Origin: Pseudomonadota bacterium
GTDB taxonomy: Bacteria; Pseudomonadota; Alphaproteobacteria; Rhodobacterales; Rhodobacteraceae
Length of the DNA stretch: 12,984 bases
Direction: 5' to 3'
Assembly (NCBI GenBank): GCA_027592105.1
Contig: JAQCLA010000045.1
Location: forward strand, 1 to 12,984
In this document: piece by piece, positions 5,623-12,984 of the stretch
Layout of the letters: every line of letters begins with the position of its first letter
Numbering within the stretch: the stretch's first letter is position 1
Notes under the pieces: model-generated
The model's database searches: none
What the model was told of the DNA's origin: nothing
The model's input: the letters and a program-made list of their open reading frames with translations, nothing else
Translations under genes and position numbers: made by a program

Positions 5623-7458
5623 TCAGCCCTCCATCGCCTCCAACTCGTCGATGAAGCCTTCGATCATCGACAACCCCTTGTCCCAAAACGCAGGGTCGGA
5701 GGCATCCAGCCCAAAGGGCGCCAGCAAGTCCTTGTGGTGCTTCGATCCGCCTGCCTTGAGCATGTCGAAATACTTGTCCTCGAACCCCGGCGCGCCCTCG
5801 GCATAGACTGCGTAAAGCGCATTCACCAATCCATCGCCAAAGGCATAGGCATAGACGTAAAAAGGCGAATGCACGAAATGCGGGATATAGGCCCAAAAGG
5901 TATCATAGCCCTCCATGTAGTCAAAGACCGGCCCAAGGCTTTGGGCCTGCACGCTCATCCACAGCGCGCCGATATCCTCGGGTGTCAATTCCCCCTCGCG
6001 GCGCGCGGCGTGCAGCTTGCACTCGAAATCGTAAAACGCGATCTGGCGCACGACCGTGTTGATCATATCCTCGACCTTGCCCGCCAGCAGCACCTTGCGG
6101 GCAGCTTGGTCCTTGGCCTCGGCCAGCATGGTGCGGAAGGTCAGCATCTCACCGAACACGCTCGCCGTCTCGGCCAAGGTGAGCGGCGTGGCCGAGAGCA
6201 ATTCGCCCTGCTCGGCGGCCAATCGCTGATGCACGCCGTGGCCCAATTCATGGGCCAGGGTCATCACATCGCGCGGTTTGCCCAAATAGTTCAGCATGAT
6301 GTAAGGATGCACATCGCTGACGGTCGGATGGGCGAAGGCACCCGGCGCCTTGCCTTCCTTCACGGCCGCATCGATCCAGCCTTGGGTGAAAAACGGCTCG
6401 GCCAGTCGGGCCAGATCGGGGTGGAACCCCGCATAGGCGCGGCTGACCAGATCGCGCGCCTCTTCCCAGCCGAAAATGCGGTTCTCCTGCAGGGCCAAGG
6501 GCGCGTTGCGGTCCCAGACCTGCAAACGCTCCAACCCCAGCCACTTGGCCTTCAGCGCGTAATAGCGATGGCTCAGCCTTGGGTAGGCCGCCACCACCGC
6601 ATTGCGCAGCGCCTCGACCACCTCGGGCTCCACATGGTTCGACAAATGTCGCCCCATCTGTGGGCTGGGCAGCTTGCGCCAGCGGTCCGAGATTTCCTTT
6701 TCCTTGGCCAGCGTGTTGTGCACCCGCGCAAACAGCGGGAGTTTCTCGCCAAACCCCTCGGCCAGCGCGCGCGCGCCTGCCTCGCGCCGCGCGCGGTCGG
6801 GATCGGTCATCAGGTTCAGCGTCGCCTCGATGCCCAAGGGCTCCGCCTCGCCTGCAACCGCGAAATGCATCCCCGCGATGGTCTCATCGAACAGCTTGTT
6901 CCATGCACTCGCCCCCACGACCGATTGATCATGCAGGAATGTCTCCAACTCATCGGACAGCTGATAGGGTGCCATCGCGCGCATCCGGTCGAAGACGGGG
7001 CGGTAACGCGCCAAATCCGGATCTGCGCCAAAGACCGCCTCGTAATGCGCCTGCGCAATGCGGTTGAACTCGAGGCCGAAAAACACCAGCGCCGTCGTGG
7101 CCGCGGTAATGCGGTCTTGCATATCCGACATGAACTTGGCCCGTGCGGGGTCGGTCGTATGCTGGTAATAGCGCAATCCCGCATAGGACATGATCCGCCC
7201 CGCGACCCGGTCGATCGCCTCGTAGCGGCGCACGCAGGCCAGCATCGCGGCCGCATCCAATGCCGCAAGATGCCCTGCATAGGCGGCGGCGAAATCCGCG
7301 CATTCCCCCTCCAGCCAAGCCAGATCGCGGTGCAATTCCGGCGCATCGGGCGCTGTGTAAAGATCGGCGAGATCCCATTCGGGCAATCGCCCCAGCGGCA
7401 TACCGCCGGCATCCGTGGCGGCATCGCGGGCAATCTGGGCAGCAAAGGGCAGGGTCAT
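5623..7458 (-). CDS. pepF: Oligoendopeptidase F (M3 family metallopeptidase)
   Basis: The product is 611 residues, typical of PepF, a cytosolic zinc peptidase that cleaves short peptides. The zinc site is HELGH at residues 403-407 within TLAHELGHGVHQ, with the third ligand glutamate in LAETASVFGEM around residue 430. The N-terminal half shows the M3B oligoendopeptidase pattern (LPEWDLADLY near residue 25). FVHSPFYVYAYAFG near the C-terminus is also typical of the family. The ATG at 7458 follows GAGGTG on the minus strand (7468-7463); upstream ATGs at 7470 and 7479 are possible but do not fit the ribosome binding site. It is separated from the upstream small exported-protein gene by the hairpin cluster at 7558-7622, so it probably has its own promoter. 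It converges on bfr. Confidence 0.95.
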   Translation of the reverse strand: MTLPFAAQIARDAATDAGGMPLGRLPEWDLADLYTAPDAPELHRDLAWLEGECADFAAAYAGHLAALDAAAMLACVRRYEAIDRVAGRIMSYAGLRYYQHTTDPARAKFMSDMQDRITAATTALVFFGLEFNRIAQAHYEAVFGADPDLARYRPVFDRMRAMAPYQLSDELETFLHDQSVVGASAWNKLFDETIAGMHFAVAGEAEPLGIEATLNLMTDPDRARREAGARALAEGFGEKLPLFARVHNTLAKEKEISDRWRKLPSPQMGRHLSNHVEPEVVEALRNAVVAAYPRLSHRYYALKAKWLGLERLQVWDRNAPLALQENRIFGWEEARDLVSRAYAGFHPDLARLAEPFFTQGWIDAAVKEGKAPGAFAHPTVSDVHPYIMLNYLGKPRDVMTLAHELGHGVHQRLAAEQGELLSATPLTLAETASVFGEMLTFRTMLAEAKDQAARKVLLAGKVEDMINTVVRQIAFYDFECKLHAARREGELTPEDIGALWMSVQAQSLGPVFDYMEGYDTFWAYIPHFVHSPFYVYAYAFGDGLVNALYAVYAEGAPGFEDKYFDMLKAGGSKHHKDLLAPFGLDASDPAFWDKGLSMIEGFIDELEAMEG

Positions 7459-7557
7459 ATCGCACCTCATGAAACGCATCTTTCCCCCGATATGCCCTTC
7501 CGCGCCCAAGGTCTCAACCCGCAGCGGCGCCAATCCTTCTCTGTTGCATAAATATCC

Positions 7558-7622
7558 CGGGGGGCGGCGGCCCAAAGGGCCGTCGGGGGGCTGGCCCCCC
7601 GCTTGCGCCACGCCTGTGGCGC
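7558..7622 (-). repeat. Cluster of three GC-rich hairpins
   Basis: Three stems lie in a row: GCGCCAC-GCCT-GTGGCGC (7605-7622), CGGGGGG-CTGG-CCCCCCG (7584-7601), and CGGCCC-AAA-GGGCCG (7568-7582), extendable by three pairs including one G-U. On the minus strand the first begins 4 bases after the stop of the small exported protein. CGGGGGGC occurs twice (7558-7565 and 7584-7591), and both copies complement GCCCCCCG at 7594-7601, so two exclusive folds are possible. The likely roles are transcription termination or 3'-end protection. A dispersed REP-like repeat is an alternative. Confidence 0.65.
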
Positions 7623-7626
7623 GTGC

Positions 7627-7983
7627 TCAGATATCCACCGCGCCGCCTTCGCCGATCGGGGGCAAATCCGGCGCGGCCTCCAAGGGCGGGGCATCGGGTG
7701 CGCGGCGGATCACGATATCGCCATTGGGCAAAAGCTCGGGCAATTGGTAATGCGACAGATCATCGACCAGCGTGCCCAGACGCTCCAGCATCGGCACCAC
7801 CTCGTCCTCCAAAAGCGGGCGCATCTCGTCCATCAGCCCCTCGAATATCTCGCGCGCACCTTCGCCCAGTAACGCAAGCCCGCGGCGCAGATCGTCCTCG
7901 GGTGCGGGGGTTTGTGCGGGCGCAGGAGCGGCCAGCCCCAAAGCCACCGCAAAGCAGAGCATCCGGAAAACGGCCTGTCGCAT
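7627..7983 (-). CDS. Small exported protein of unknown function
   Basis: The product has 118 residues. A signal peptide is clear: MRQAVFRMLCFAVALGLAAP ends in an AxA-type site (APAQ) near residue 24. The mature part is helical and acidic (DLRRGLALLGEGAREIFEGL, then MRPLLEDEVVPMLERLG) and ends in a proline-rich tail after LPNGDIVIRR. GGAGGG seven bases upstream fixes the start at 7983; an ATG at 7998 overlaps that site. Similar short proteins are conserved in Rhodobacterales, and I recall them sometimes being labelled AAA+ ATPase, but there is no P-loop here and that label would be wrong. A periplasmic location is inferred. The gene follows the J-domain gene after 65 bases on the same strand. 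Confidence 0.8.
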   Translation of the reverse strand: MRQAVFRMLCFAVALGLAAPAPAQTPAPEDDLRRGLALLGEGAREIFEGLMDEMRPLLEDEVVPMLERLGTLVDDLSHYQLPELLPNGDIVIRRAPDAPPLEAAPDLPPIGEGGAVDI

Positions 7984-8048
7984 GGTCGAACCCTCCATGT
8001 TCCTTGCCGGTATATGGGAAGCCAAACCGCCCATGTCACCCCACGGGA

Positions 8049-8735
8049 TCACGCGTTGCGGCTTGCGATCTCTTCCCAGGCGCGGTTGATCGCGATCAGC
8101 CGCCGCTCGGCCAGCCGCATCGCTTCCTCCGGCACGCCGCGCGCCATCATCCGGTCGGGATGGGCCGCGCGCACCGCCGCACGCCATGCCGCGCGGATCT
8201 GATCAAGGCTCATCTCGGGGCTTACACCCAAGACCGTATAAGGGTCGGGCGCGGCATCGGCGACGTAGGCCGCGCGGATGCGACGAAACGCAGGCTCGCT
8301 CAGCCCGAAAATCTCGGCCACCCGCGCCAAGAAGGCATCCTCGGCTGGGTGATAGGCCCCATCGGCTGTGGCGATATGAAACAACCCGCCCATCAGATCG
8401 CCCAAGACGCCGTTGCGCGCGCGCCCGCGAAACATCCGCGCGATGCCTGCGGCATATTCCTCGAAGCCCGCCACATCCTCGCGCGCAAGGTTGAAGACAC
8501 GCGCCGCCGCGCGCTCTTCGGCGGGGGGGATGTGAAACACCTGGCGAAAGGCCATCACCTCGTCGCGGGTCACCCGGCCATCCGCCTTGGCCATCTTGGC
8601 CGACAGCGCGATCACCGCGATGGTAAAGGCGACCGATCGCTCGGGCGGGCTGCGCAGCCGGTCGAAAACAGTCGACAGCCCCTCACCTTTGGCAAGGGCC
8701 GAGAGCGCGTCTTGAATGCGAGACCACAGCGACAT
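8049..8735 (-). CDS. TerB-J-domain (DjlA-like) co-chaperone
   Basis: The product has 228 residues. The first two thirds (about 30-150) is a TerB-like helical domain with acidic repeats (AKADGRVTRDEV near 50-60, ATADGAYHPAED near 122-133). The C-terminal 65 residues form a J-domain: DPYTVLGVSPEMSLDQIRAA, then HPD at residues 192-194. HPD is the motif that stimulates DnaK ATPase. This order matches DjlA, but the N-terminal membrane anchor of enterobacterial DjlA is absent, so the protein is probably cytosolic. The ATG at 8735 lacks a strong ribosome binding site. It lies between the GNAT gene (53-base gap) and the small exported protein, all on the minus strand and likely one operon. Confidence 0.9.
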   Translation of the reverse strand: MSLWSRIQDALSALAKGEGLSTVFDRLRSPPERSVAFTIAVIALSAKMAKADGRVTRDEVMAFRQVFHIPPAEERAAARVFNLAREDVAGFEEYAAGIARMFRGRARNGVLGDLMGGLFHIATADGAYHPAEDAFLARVAEIFGLSEPAFRRIRAAYVADAAPDPYTVLGVSPEMSLDQIRAAWRAAVRAAHPDRMMARGVPEEAMRLAERRLIAINRAWEEIASRNA

Positions 8736-8788
8736 GGCGGCGGTCTTAGCCCAAAACCCATGCCCCTGTCAGCGCAAAGCGCATTCGT

Positions 8789-9259
8789 TCACAGCATTTT
8801 CTGCATCAAGACCAGATCGTACCAGCGCCCGAATTTCCAGCCCACCTCCGGCAGCCGCGCAATTTCGCGATAGCCCAAAGCGGCGTGAAATCCGGCGCCG
8901 CCCCCATTCTCGCCTGCCACGCCTGCGATCATCGAATGCATGCCTGCTGCGCGCGCATGCGCCTCGGCCGCCACCATCAAGGCGCGGCCCAGCCCCGCCC
9001 CGCGCGCGCCTTGCGCCACATGGATCGAATGCTCGACCGTATGGGCATAGCCCGGCCCTGACCGAAACTGGCCATAGATCACGAACCCCACGACCGCGCC
9101 TGCCGCCTCGGCCACGAAACAGGGCTGATCGATGATCTGCACCGCAAGCGCCTCGGGGTCTTTCTCGGCGGTGGTAAAGGTTTGCGCCGTATCGCGGATC
9201 ACATGGTTCCAGATCGCGGCGATCGCTTGTGCATCTGCGGGCGTCGCCTGTCGGATCAC
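8789..9259 (-). CDS. GNAT family N-acetyltransferase (Pat/MddA-like)
   Basis: The product has 156 residues and begins with GTG at 9259-9257. The N-terminus IRQATPADAQAIAAIWNHVI and the segment TAQTFTT resemble the phosphinothricin and methionine-sulfoximine acetyltransferase group. The acetyl-CoA loop is QGARGAGLGRAL (about residues 83-94), and GFHAALGYREI near residue 130 is the usual GNAT motif B. The enzyme would transfer acetyl from acetyl-CoA to an amino group; the true substrate is unknown. The start overlaps the stop of the VOC gene as GTGA (9256-9259), so the two are translationally coupled. Confidence 0.92.
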   Translation of the reverse strand: MIRQATPADAQAIAAIWNHVIRDTAQTFTTAEKDPEALAVQIIDQPCFVAEAAGAVVGFVIYGQFRSGPGYAHTVEHSIHVAQGARGAGLGRALMVAAEAHARAAGMHSMIAGVAGENGGGAGFHAALGYREIARLPEVGWKFGRWYDLVLMQKML

Positions 9260-9867
9260 AACACAACCTCACCATTGGGCGTGGCGATCCGCGCCTCCAT
9301 CCGTGGCACGGGCGCTTCCACCACCGAAATCCGCGCATCCGTGATAAGCGGCGCCAACGCTTCGCGGAGCGCGCTTGCCTGCGGCGAAAAAAGTGTCAGC
9401 CCCACCAGCCGCGCGCCCAGATCGGTCAACCTTGGGGCGGGGTGCGCGGTGCCCTGCCACTGGATCAGTGCCGGAAACAGCCCGTCAAAAGGCAAGATCC
9501 CATCCTCGGGCACGCCCATACGCCAGCGCAGATCGGCGCGCGCCAGGTCCCATGGCCGCCCCGTGCCGGGGGGCGCATGCGCCAAGGTCGCCTCCAGATC
9601 ATCGCAGCGGCAAATCCATGTCGTGGCGCGCGGCGCGCCGGTGAAACGGTCCAGATCGAACCAGCGCGGCTGGGCAGGGGTGGCAGCTTCCGGGTCAATG
9701 GCGATCACCTCGAGGTAATCGGGGCCAAGCGACATCAGCCGGTTATGTGTGCCCATATGCGGATGCTGCCCACCGGGCTGCAGGGTCAAGCCCAGCTTGG
9801 CCTCCACTGCCTGCGCGCCCGCCGCCAGATCGGTTGCCGCCACCGCGATATGATCAAGAACCAGCAT
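9256..9867 (-). CDS. VOC/glyoxalase-like domain protein
   Basis: The product has 203 residues. It starts MLVLDHIAVAATDLAAG, the typical beta-alpha opening of a vicinal-oxygen-chelate domain, with a possible metal histidine at residue 6. HPHMGTHNRLMSLG and DYLEVIAIDPEA follow, as in the glyoxalase-like group (Glyoxalase_3). The length suits two half-modules in one chain. The reaction is unknown; members of this group are often annotated only by fold. GGGGGA eight bases upstream supports the ATG at 9867. It is the first gene of a minus-strand run and is divergent from the cyclo-ligase gene across 74 bases that must hold both promoters. Confidence 0.85.
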   Translation of the reverse strand: MLVLDHIAVAATDLAAGAQAVEAKLGLTLQPGGQHPHMGTHNRLMSLGPDYLEVIAIDPEAATPAQPRWFDLDRFTGAPRATTWICRCDDLEATLAHAPPGTGRPWDLARADLRWRMGVPEDGILPFDGLFPALIQWQGTAHPAPRLTDLGARLVGLTLFSPQASALREALAPLITDARISVVEAPVPRMEARIATPNGEVVL

Positions 9868-9941
9868 CCGTGTCGTCCCCCGCCCGCATTACGTCGCCCG
9901 CCGCCTTGCACGCAGGGTCGAAACCTTTTCTTGTCCCCCCC

Positions 9942-10520
9942 ATGTCCGAGGTCAAGTCCGCGCTGCGCCAAACTGCCTATGCCGCCCGCAAGGGGGCCTT
10001 TGCGCTCTGCGCACAAACAGGCGCGGTTGCGGCCGCGACCACCCATCTTCTGGCCGAGATCGGCCCGGCCCAAGGCCGCGTGATCGCGGGCTATCTGCCC
10101 ATCCGCACCGAGATCGATCCGCGCCCCGCGATGGCCGCCCTCCATCATGCGGGTGCGCGCATCGGCGTGCCGGTGATCGCAGGGCCGGGCTTGCCCCTCG
10201 ATTTCCGCCTCTGGACACCCGATACCGCCCTCATCCCTGGCCCATTCGGCGCGATGATCCCGGAAAGCGGGGATTGGGTCACGCCCGACACGCTGATCGT
10301 GCCACTTGTGGGCTTTGACACCGCCTGCAACCGCTTGGGCTATGGCGGGGGGTTTTATGACCGCACGCTTGCGCGCCTTGCCGCCGCAAGCCCCGTGCGT
10401 GCCATCGGTTTGGCCTTTGCCGCGCAAGAGTTGCCCCCCTTGCCCCTTGAGCCTACCGATATCGCCCTCGACGCCATCGTGACCGAGACAGGCGTGATCC
10501 GGCCTGCGACCCAGCCATGA
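9942..10520 (+). CDS. 5-formyltetrahydrofolate cyclo-ligase
   Basis: The product has 192 residues, the usual size. It converts 5-formyl-THF to 5,10-methenyl-THF using ATP, in folate one-carbon metabolism. The signature is RLGYGGGFYDRTL at about residues 131-143, which binds substrate and phosphate. GYLPIRTEIDPRPAM (50-64) and the N-terminal SALRQTAYAARK are also typical. The chosen ATG at 9942 begins the conserved MSEVKSALR; the frame extends upstream but only through antisense sequence of the VOC gene. The bases before the ATG are a run of C with no Shine-Dalgarno site. Despite the frequent linkage of this gene to 6S RNA, the gap is too short to hold one. The YmdB gene follows after 50 bases. 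Confidence 0.93.
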   Translation: MSEVKSALRQTAYAARKGAFALCAQTGAVAAATTHLLAEIGPAQGRVIAGYLPIRTEIDPRPAMAALHHAGARIGVPVIAGPGLPLDFRLWTPDTALIPGPFGAMIPESGDWVTPDTLIVPLVGFDTACNRLGYGGGFYDRTLARLAAASPVRAIGLAFAAQELPPLPLEPTDIALDAIVTETGVIRPATQP

Positions 10521-10570
10521 TGCGCGTTTTCCCGCTTGCCCCGCCGCGCGCCCGCGCCTAAGCCAAGGCC

Positions 10571-11395
10571 ATGCGTATTCTCTTTCTTGGCGACGTGATG
10601 GGGCGGGCAGGGCGCGCCGCGATCACCGAGCATCTGCCCACACTCCGCACGGACTGGCGCCTCGATTTCGTCGTGGTCAACGGCGAGAATGCGACCGCTG
10701 GCGCGGGCCTCTCGGCGGGCCATGCCAAGGAATTGCTCGATGCCGGTGCCGATTGCCTGACCTTGGGCGATCACGCCTTCGACCAGCGCGACATGCTGCA
10801 ATTCATCACGCAAGAGCCGCGCATCCTGCGCCCGCTCAATTTCGCCAAGGATGCGCCGGGTGCGGGTGCGCGCGTCTATCAAGCGCGCGGCGGCAAACAG
10901 GTGCTGGTGGCCCAAGCCTTGGGTCAGGTTTTCATGAAACGCCCCTTCGATGATCCTTTCTCGGCGCTCGACGCGGTGCTTAAGAAATTCCCGCGCGGCG
11001 GCAATGTGCAGGCCGCGCTGATCGACATCCATGCCGAGGCGACATCCGAGAAAATGGCCATCGGCCATTTCTGTGACGGGCGCGCCAGCATGGTTGTGGG
11101 CACCCATACCCATGTGCCGACGGGTGACGCGATGATCTTGCCCGGTGGCACCGCCTATCAATCCGATGCCGGCATGTGCGGCGACTACAATTCCGTCATC
11201 GGCATGGACAAAGCCGAGCCGATGCGCCGCTTCATCACCGGCATGCCGCGCGAGCGTTTCACCCCCGCGTCGGGCGAGGCGACGCTGTCGGGGCTGATGA
11301 TCGAGACCGATGACCGCAGCGGCGTGGCACTTGCGCTGCATCCCGTCAGGCTGGGTGGCCGGCTGTTGCGCGCAGGCCCGCCCGATGCGCCGTGA
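10571..11395 (+). CDS. YmdB-type (TIGR00282) metallophosphoesterase
   Basis: The product has 274 residues. It starts MRILFLGDVMGRAGR with metal-binding D8. VVNGEN (E39, N40), GDHAFD (67-68), IDIHAEATSEK (H154) and VGTHTHVPTGD (H179, H181) complete the di-metal site of the family. Most YmdB proteins read GNH at the third motif, so D67 here replaces the usual asparagine. The Bacillus homologue hydrolyses 2',3'-cyclic nucleotides and affects biofilm; the role in this group is unknown. The ribosome binding site is weak (AAGG only two bases from the ATG). The last 11 bases overlap the next gene. Confidence 0.92.
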   Translation: MRILFLGDVMGRAGRAAITEHLPTLRTDWRLDFVVVNGENATAGAGLSAGHAKELLDAGADCLTLGDHAFDQRDMLQFITQEPRILRPLNFAKDAPGAGARVYQARGGKQVLVAQALGQVFMKRPFDDPFSALDAVLKKFPRGGNVQAALIDIHAEATSEKMAIGHFCDGRASMVVGTHTHVPTGDAMILPGGTAYQSDAGMCGDYNSVIGMDKAEPMRRFITGMPRERFTPASGEATLSGLMIETDDRSGVALALHPVRLGGRLLRAGPPDAP

Positions 11396-12290
11396 TTGGC
11401 TTCTCTACATCGCGATCTTGATCTTTTGCGGCGCGGCTTGGGGCATCACCCAACCCTTAGCCAAGATCGCCGTGACCGCAGGCTATCGCCATTTCGGCAT
11501 CATCTTTTGGCAATTCGCCATCGGCGCGGCGCTCTTGGGTGCGATCAATATCGCGCGTGGCCGCCCCCTCCCGCGGGAGGGGCGGCATCTGGCCTTTTGC
11601 ACCATTATCGCGTTGATCGGCACGCTTTTGCCCAATGCGGCGAGCTATACGGCCGCCTTCCACCTCCCCTCGGGGATCATGTCGATCGTCTTGTCTTTGA
11701 TCCCGATGCTGGCCTTCCCCGTTGCGCTGGCCTTGGGGCTTGATCGCTTTTCGCTCGTGCGGCTTTTGGGGCTCTGCCTTGGTCTATGCGCGATCCTGCT
11801 CATCGCTCTGCCCGAAAGCAGCCTGCCCGACCGCGCCATGGTCTGGTGGCTGCCCCTGGCGCTGGTGGCGCCCATGTTCTACGCGATCGAGGGGAATTTC
11901 GTCGCCCGCTATGGCACCGAGGGGCTCGATGCGGTGCAGGTCTTGCTGGGCGCCTCGCTTGTGGGAATGGTCTTGGCCGCGCCGCTTGCGGTGATGACGG
12001 GCCAATTCATCATCCCCACAGCACCGCTTGGCTTGCCCGAGTTCGCGATCATCGGCTCATCGCTCGCCCATGCGATCTCCTACACCCTCTATGTCTGGCT
12101 GGTTACCCGCGCCGGATCGGTCTTTGCCGCGCAAGTCTCCTATCTCGTGACGGGATTTGGTATTTTCTGGGCCAAGTTGATCTTGGCCGAGACCTATTCC
12201 CCGTGGGTGTGGGCGGCCGTCGTGCTGATGCTGGCCGGGCTTGCGCTTGTGCAGCCGCGCAAACCGCCCGCGGTGGTCGCCTTGCCATAA
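11385..12290 (+). CDS. EamA-domain (DMT superfamily) transporter
   Basis: The product has 301 residues and about ten hydrophobic segments, as expected for two EamA repeats of five helices in the inner membrane. The first helix contains CGAAWGITQPLAKIAV, typical of the first repeat. PSGIMSIVLSLIPMLAFPVA ends the first half, and the second half ends with FAAQVSYLVTGFGIFWA and LILAE. The substrate is unknown; members export amino acids or other metabolites. The ATG at 11385 (MRRDWLLYIA) lies inside the end of the YmdB gene with an 11-base overlap, which implies coupled translation. It is one of the two genes in the window with a stop other than TGA (TAA). Confidence 0.92.
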   Translation: MRRDWLLYIAILIFCGAAWGITQPLAKIAVTAGYRHFGIIFWQFAIGAALLGAINIARGRPLPREGRHLAFCTIIALIGTLLPNAASYTAAFHLPSGIMSIVLSLIPMLAFPVALALGLDRFSLVRLLGLCLGLCAILLIALPESSLPDRAMVWWLPLALVAPMFYAIEGNFVARYGTEGLDAVQVLLGASLVGMVLAAPLAVMTGQFIIPTAPLGLPEFAIIGSSLAHAISYTLYVWLVTRAGSVFAAQVSYLVTGFGIFWAKLILAETYSPWVWAAVVLMLAGLALVQPRKPPAVVALP

Positions 12291-12306
12291 GATGCATCGC
12301 GCGCGC

Positions 12307-12334
12307 TTGTGCTGCGCTGCCGCATCGCTAGACT
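12307..12334 (+). promoter_or_regulatory. Weak promoter candidate before SLC13 gene
   Basis: TTGTGC (12307-12312) and TAGACT (12329-12334) are spaced by 16 bases, 33 bases before the transporter start. Each box has two mismatches to the sigma-70 consensus. The site is plausible by position only. Confidence 0.25.
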
Positions 12335-12366
12335 TGGCCTTATGTGTGGTGCGCGAAGGGACCAGT

Positions 12367-12984
12367 ATGATCGACCTTTCCCTCTCCCAGACGGGCCAAG
12401 GCTTGGCTGCCATCGCGATCATGCTGATCATGTTCGCGCTCTTCCTGCGCGAGCGTTGGCCGACCGAGGTGGTGGCCATCGGCGGCGTTGCGGCGCTGTT
12501 GATCTTGGGCCTTCTCCCCTTCGATCGTGCGACCGCTGTCTTGTCGAACCCCGCGCCGTGGACGATCGCCGCCATGTTCATCGTGATGGGCGCGCTGGTG
12601 CGCACAGGCTCGCTTGACCGGCTGACCAAATTCGCCGAAGCCAAGGCCGCCTCGCATCCGGCGGTGGCGGTGGCCACGCTTTTGGCTTTCGTGGCGCTCG
12701 CCTCGGCCTTCATGAACAACACACCCATCGTGGTGATCATGCTGCCCATCTTCGTGCAGATCTCGCGCATCCTTGGCACCTCGCCCTCCAAGCTGTTGAT
12801 CCCGCTCAGCTACGCCGCGATCATGGGCGGCACGCTGACCTTGATCGGCACCTCGACCAACCTGCTGGTCGATGGCGTGGCGCGCGCGGAGGGATTGGCC
12901 CCTTTCACCATTTTCGAGATCACCCCCATCGGCCTTGTCGTCGTGGCCTGGGGGCTCATCTACCTGCTGGTCTTCGGTCGCCAT
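12367..12984 (+). CDS. SLC13/DASS-type permease, N-terminal part
   Basis: The first 206 codons of a membrane transporter run off the right edge. The ATG at 12367 has GAAGGGA five bases upstream (12355-12361). At least five hydrophobic segments are visible. The two hairpin signatures of the divalent-anion/sodium symporter fold begin to show: SAFMNNTPIVVIMLP (about residues 117-131) and GGTLTLIGTSTNLL (about 156-169), where NNT and STN normally bind sodium and substrate. This subgroup often carries TrkA-C domains in the middle, which would lie beyond the window. The substrate may be sulfate or a dicarboxylate, but this cannot be told. It lies 76 bases after the EamA gene and may have its own promoter. 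Confidence 0.88.
   Translation, partial: MIDLSLSQTGQGLAAIAIMLIMFALFLRERWPTEVVAIGGVAALLILGLLPFDRATAVLSNPAPWTIAAMFIVMGALVRTGSLDRLTKFAEAKAASHPAVAVATLLAFVALASAFMNNTPIVVIMLPIFVQISRILGTSPSKLLIPLSYAAIMGGTLTLIGTSTNLLVDGVARAEGLAPFTIFEITPIGLVVVAWGLIYLLVFGRH

Noticed and set aside
5374..7551. Very long plus-strand reading frame (725 codons)
   Set aside because: It is antisense to pepF, which has a complete zinc site and family motifs. It starts inside bfr and has no family features. Long antisense frames are common in such GC-rich DNA.
7623..8873. Plus-strand frame of 416 codons
   Set aside because: It is antisense to the exported protein and J-domain genes, whose signal peptide and HPD motif are clear. 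Its own product is arginine- and proline-rich with no domain.
9905..9934. Promoter TTGCAC with a 17-base spacer before the cyclo-ligase gene
   Set aside because: The -10 position reads TCTTGT, a poor match, so I do not list it as a feature.
9868..9941. 6S RNA gene upstream of the cyclo-ligase gene
   Set aside because: The gap is only 74 bases, too short for a 6S RNA of about 150-180 bases, and no long hairpin is seen.
1..12984. CRISPR array, toxin-antitoxin pair or defence island
   Set aside because: I found no regularly spaced repeats, Cas proteins, paired small toxin genes or known defence domains. Any cargo of the element would lie left of position 1.

Overview
The window is GC-rich and reads as the chromosome of an alphaproteobacterium, most likely of the order Rhodobacterales. 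The signs are a 298-residue RpoH of the Rhodobacter RpoHI type beside an RluD-like pseudouridine synthase, a DUF6476-like protein, a (DUF4389) membrane protein, a DjlA-like protein with a neighbouring small exported protein, and a tRNA-His fragment with A at the discriminator position, an alphaproteobacterial trait. This assignment is inferred from protein sequence and gene order; no database was searched.

Layout. (1) 1-343: the right edge of an integrated element. It holds the first 52 codons of a tyrosine recombinase running leftward off the window, an AT-rich gap with a perfect hairpin, and a 45-base tRNA-His 3' fragment that looks like the attachment-site scar. (2) 348-2803: core chromosome with a DUF6476-like membrane protein, divergent rluD and rpoH, closed by a strong intrinsic terminator. 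The start codons of the first two share a CATG. (3) 2872-4156: a Gfo/Idh/MocA oxidoreductase overlapping a small DUF4389 membrane protein. (4) 4217-5576: an iron-handling cluster with a tandem CDGSH protein interrupted by an in-frame TAG, an undescribed 57-codon ORF coupled by ATGA to bfd, and bfr. (5) 5623-9867, minus strand: a VOC protein, a GNAT acetyltransferase, a TerB/J-domain protein, a small exported protein and oligoendopeptidase F, with an unusual run of three hairpins before pepF. (6) 9942-12984, plus strand: 5-formyl-THF cyclo-ligase, a YmdB-type phosphoesterase, an EamA permease and the start of an SLC13-type transporter.

How the genes work together. bfr stores iron in a haem-containing shell and bfd supplies the [2Fe-2S] partner that helps release it. 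The CDGSH gene beside them encodes another Fe-S protein, and the coupled 57-residue product may act in the same module. RpoH directs the heat-shock regulon, and the J-domain protein and PepF fit protein quality control and peptide turnover, although they are in separate transcription units.

Most of the window is ordinary core genome. I see no CRISPR array, toxin-antitoxin pair, defence system or complete mobile element. The best leads are the element boundary at tRNA-His, the amber codon in the CDGSH gene, the coupled small ORF before bfd, and the hairpin cluster at 7558-7622. Almost every gene here ends in TGA. The exceptions are the EamA gene (TAA) and the CDGSH gene, which ends in TAG as well as carrying one internally.
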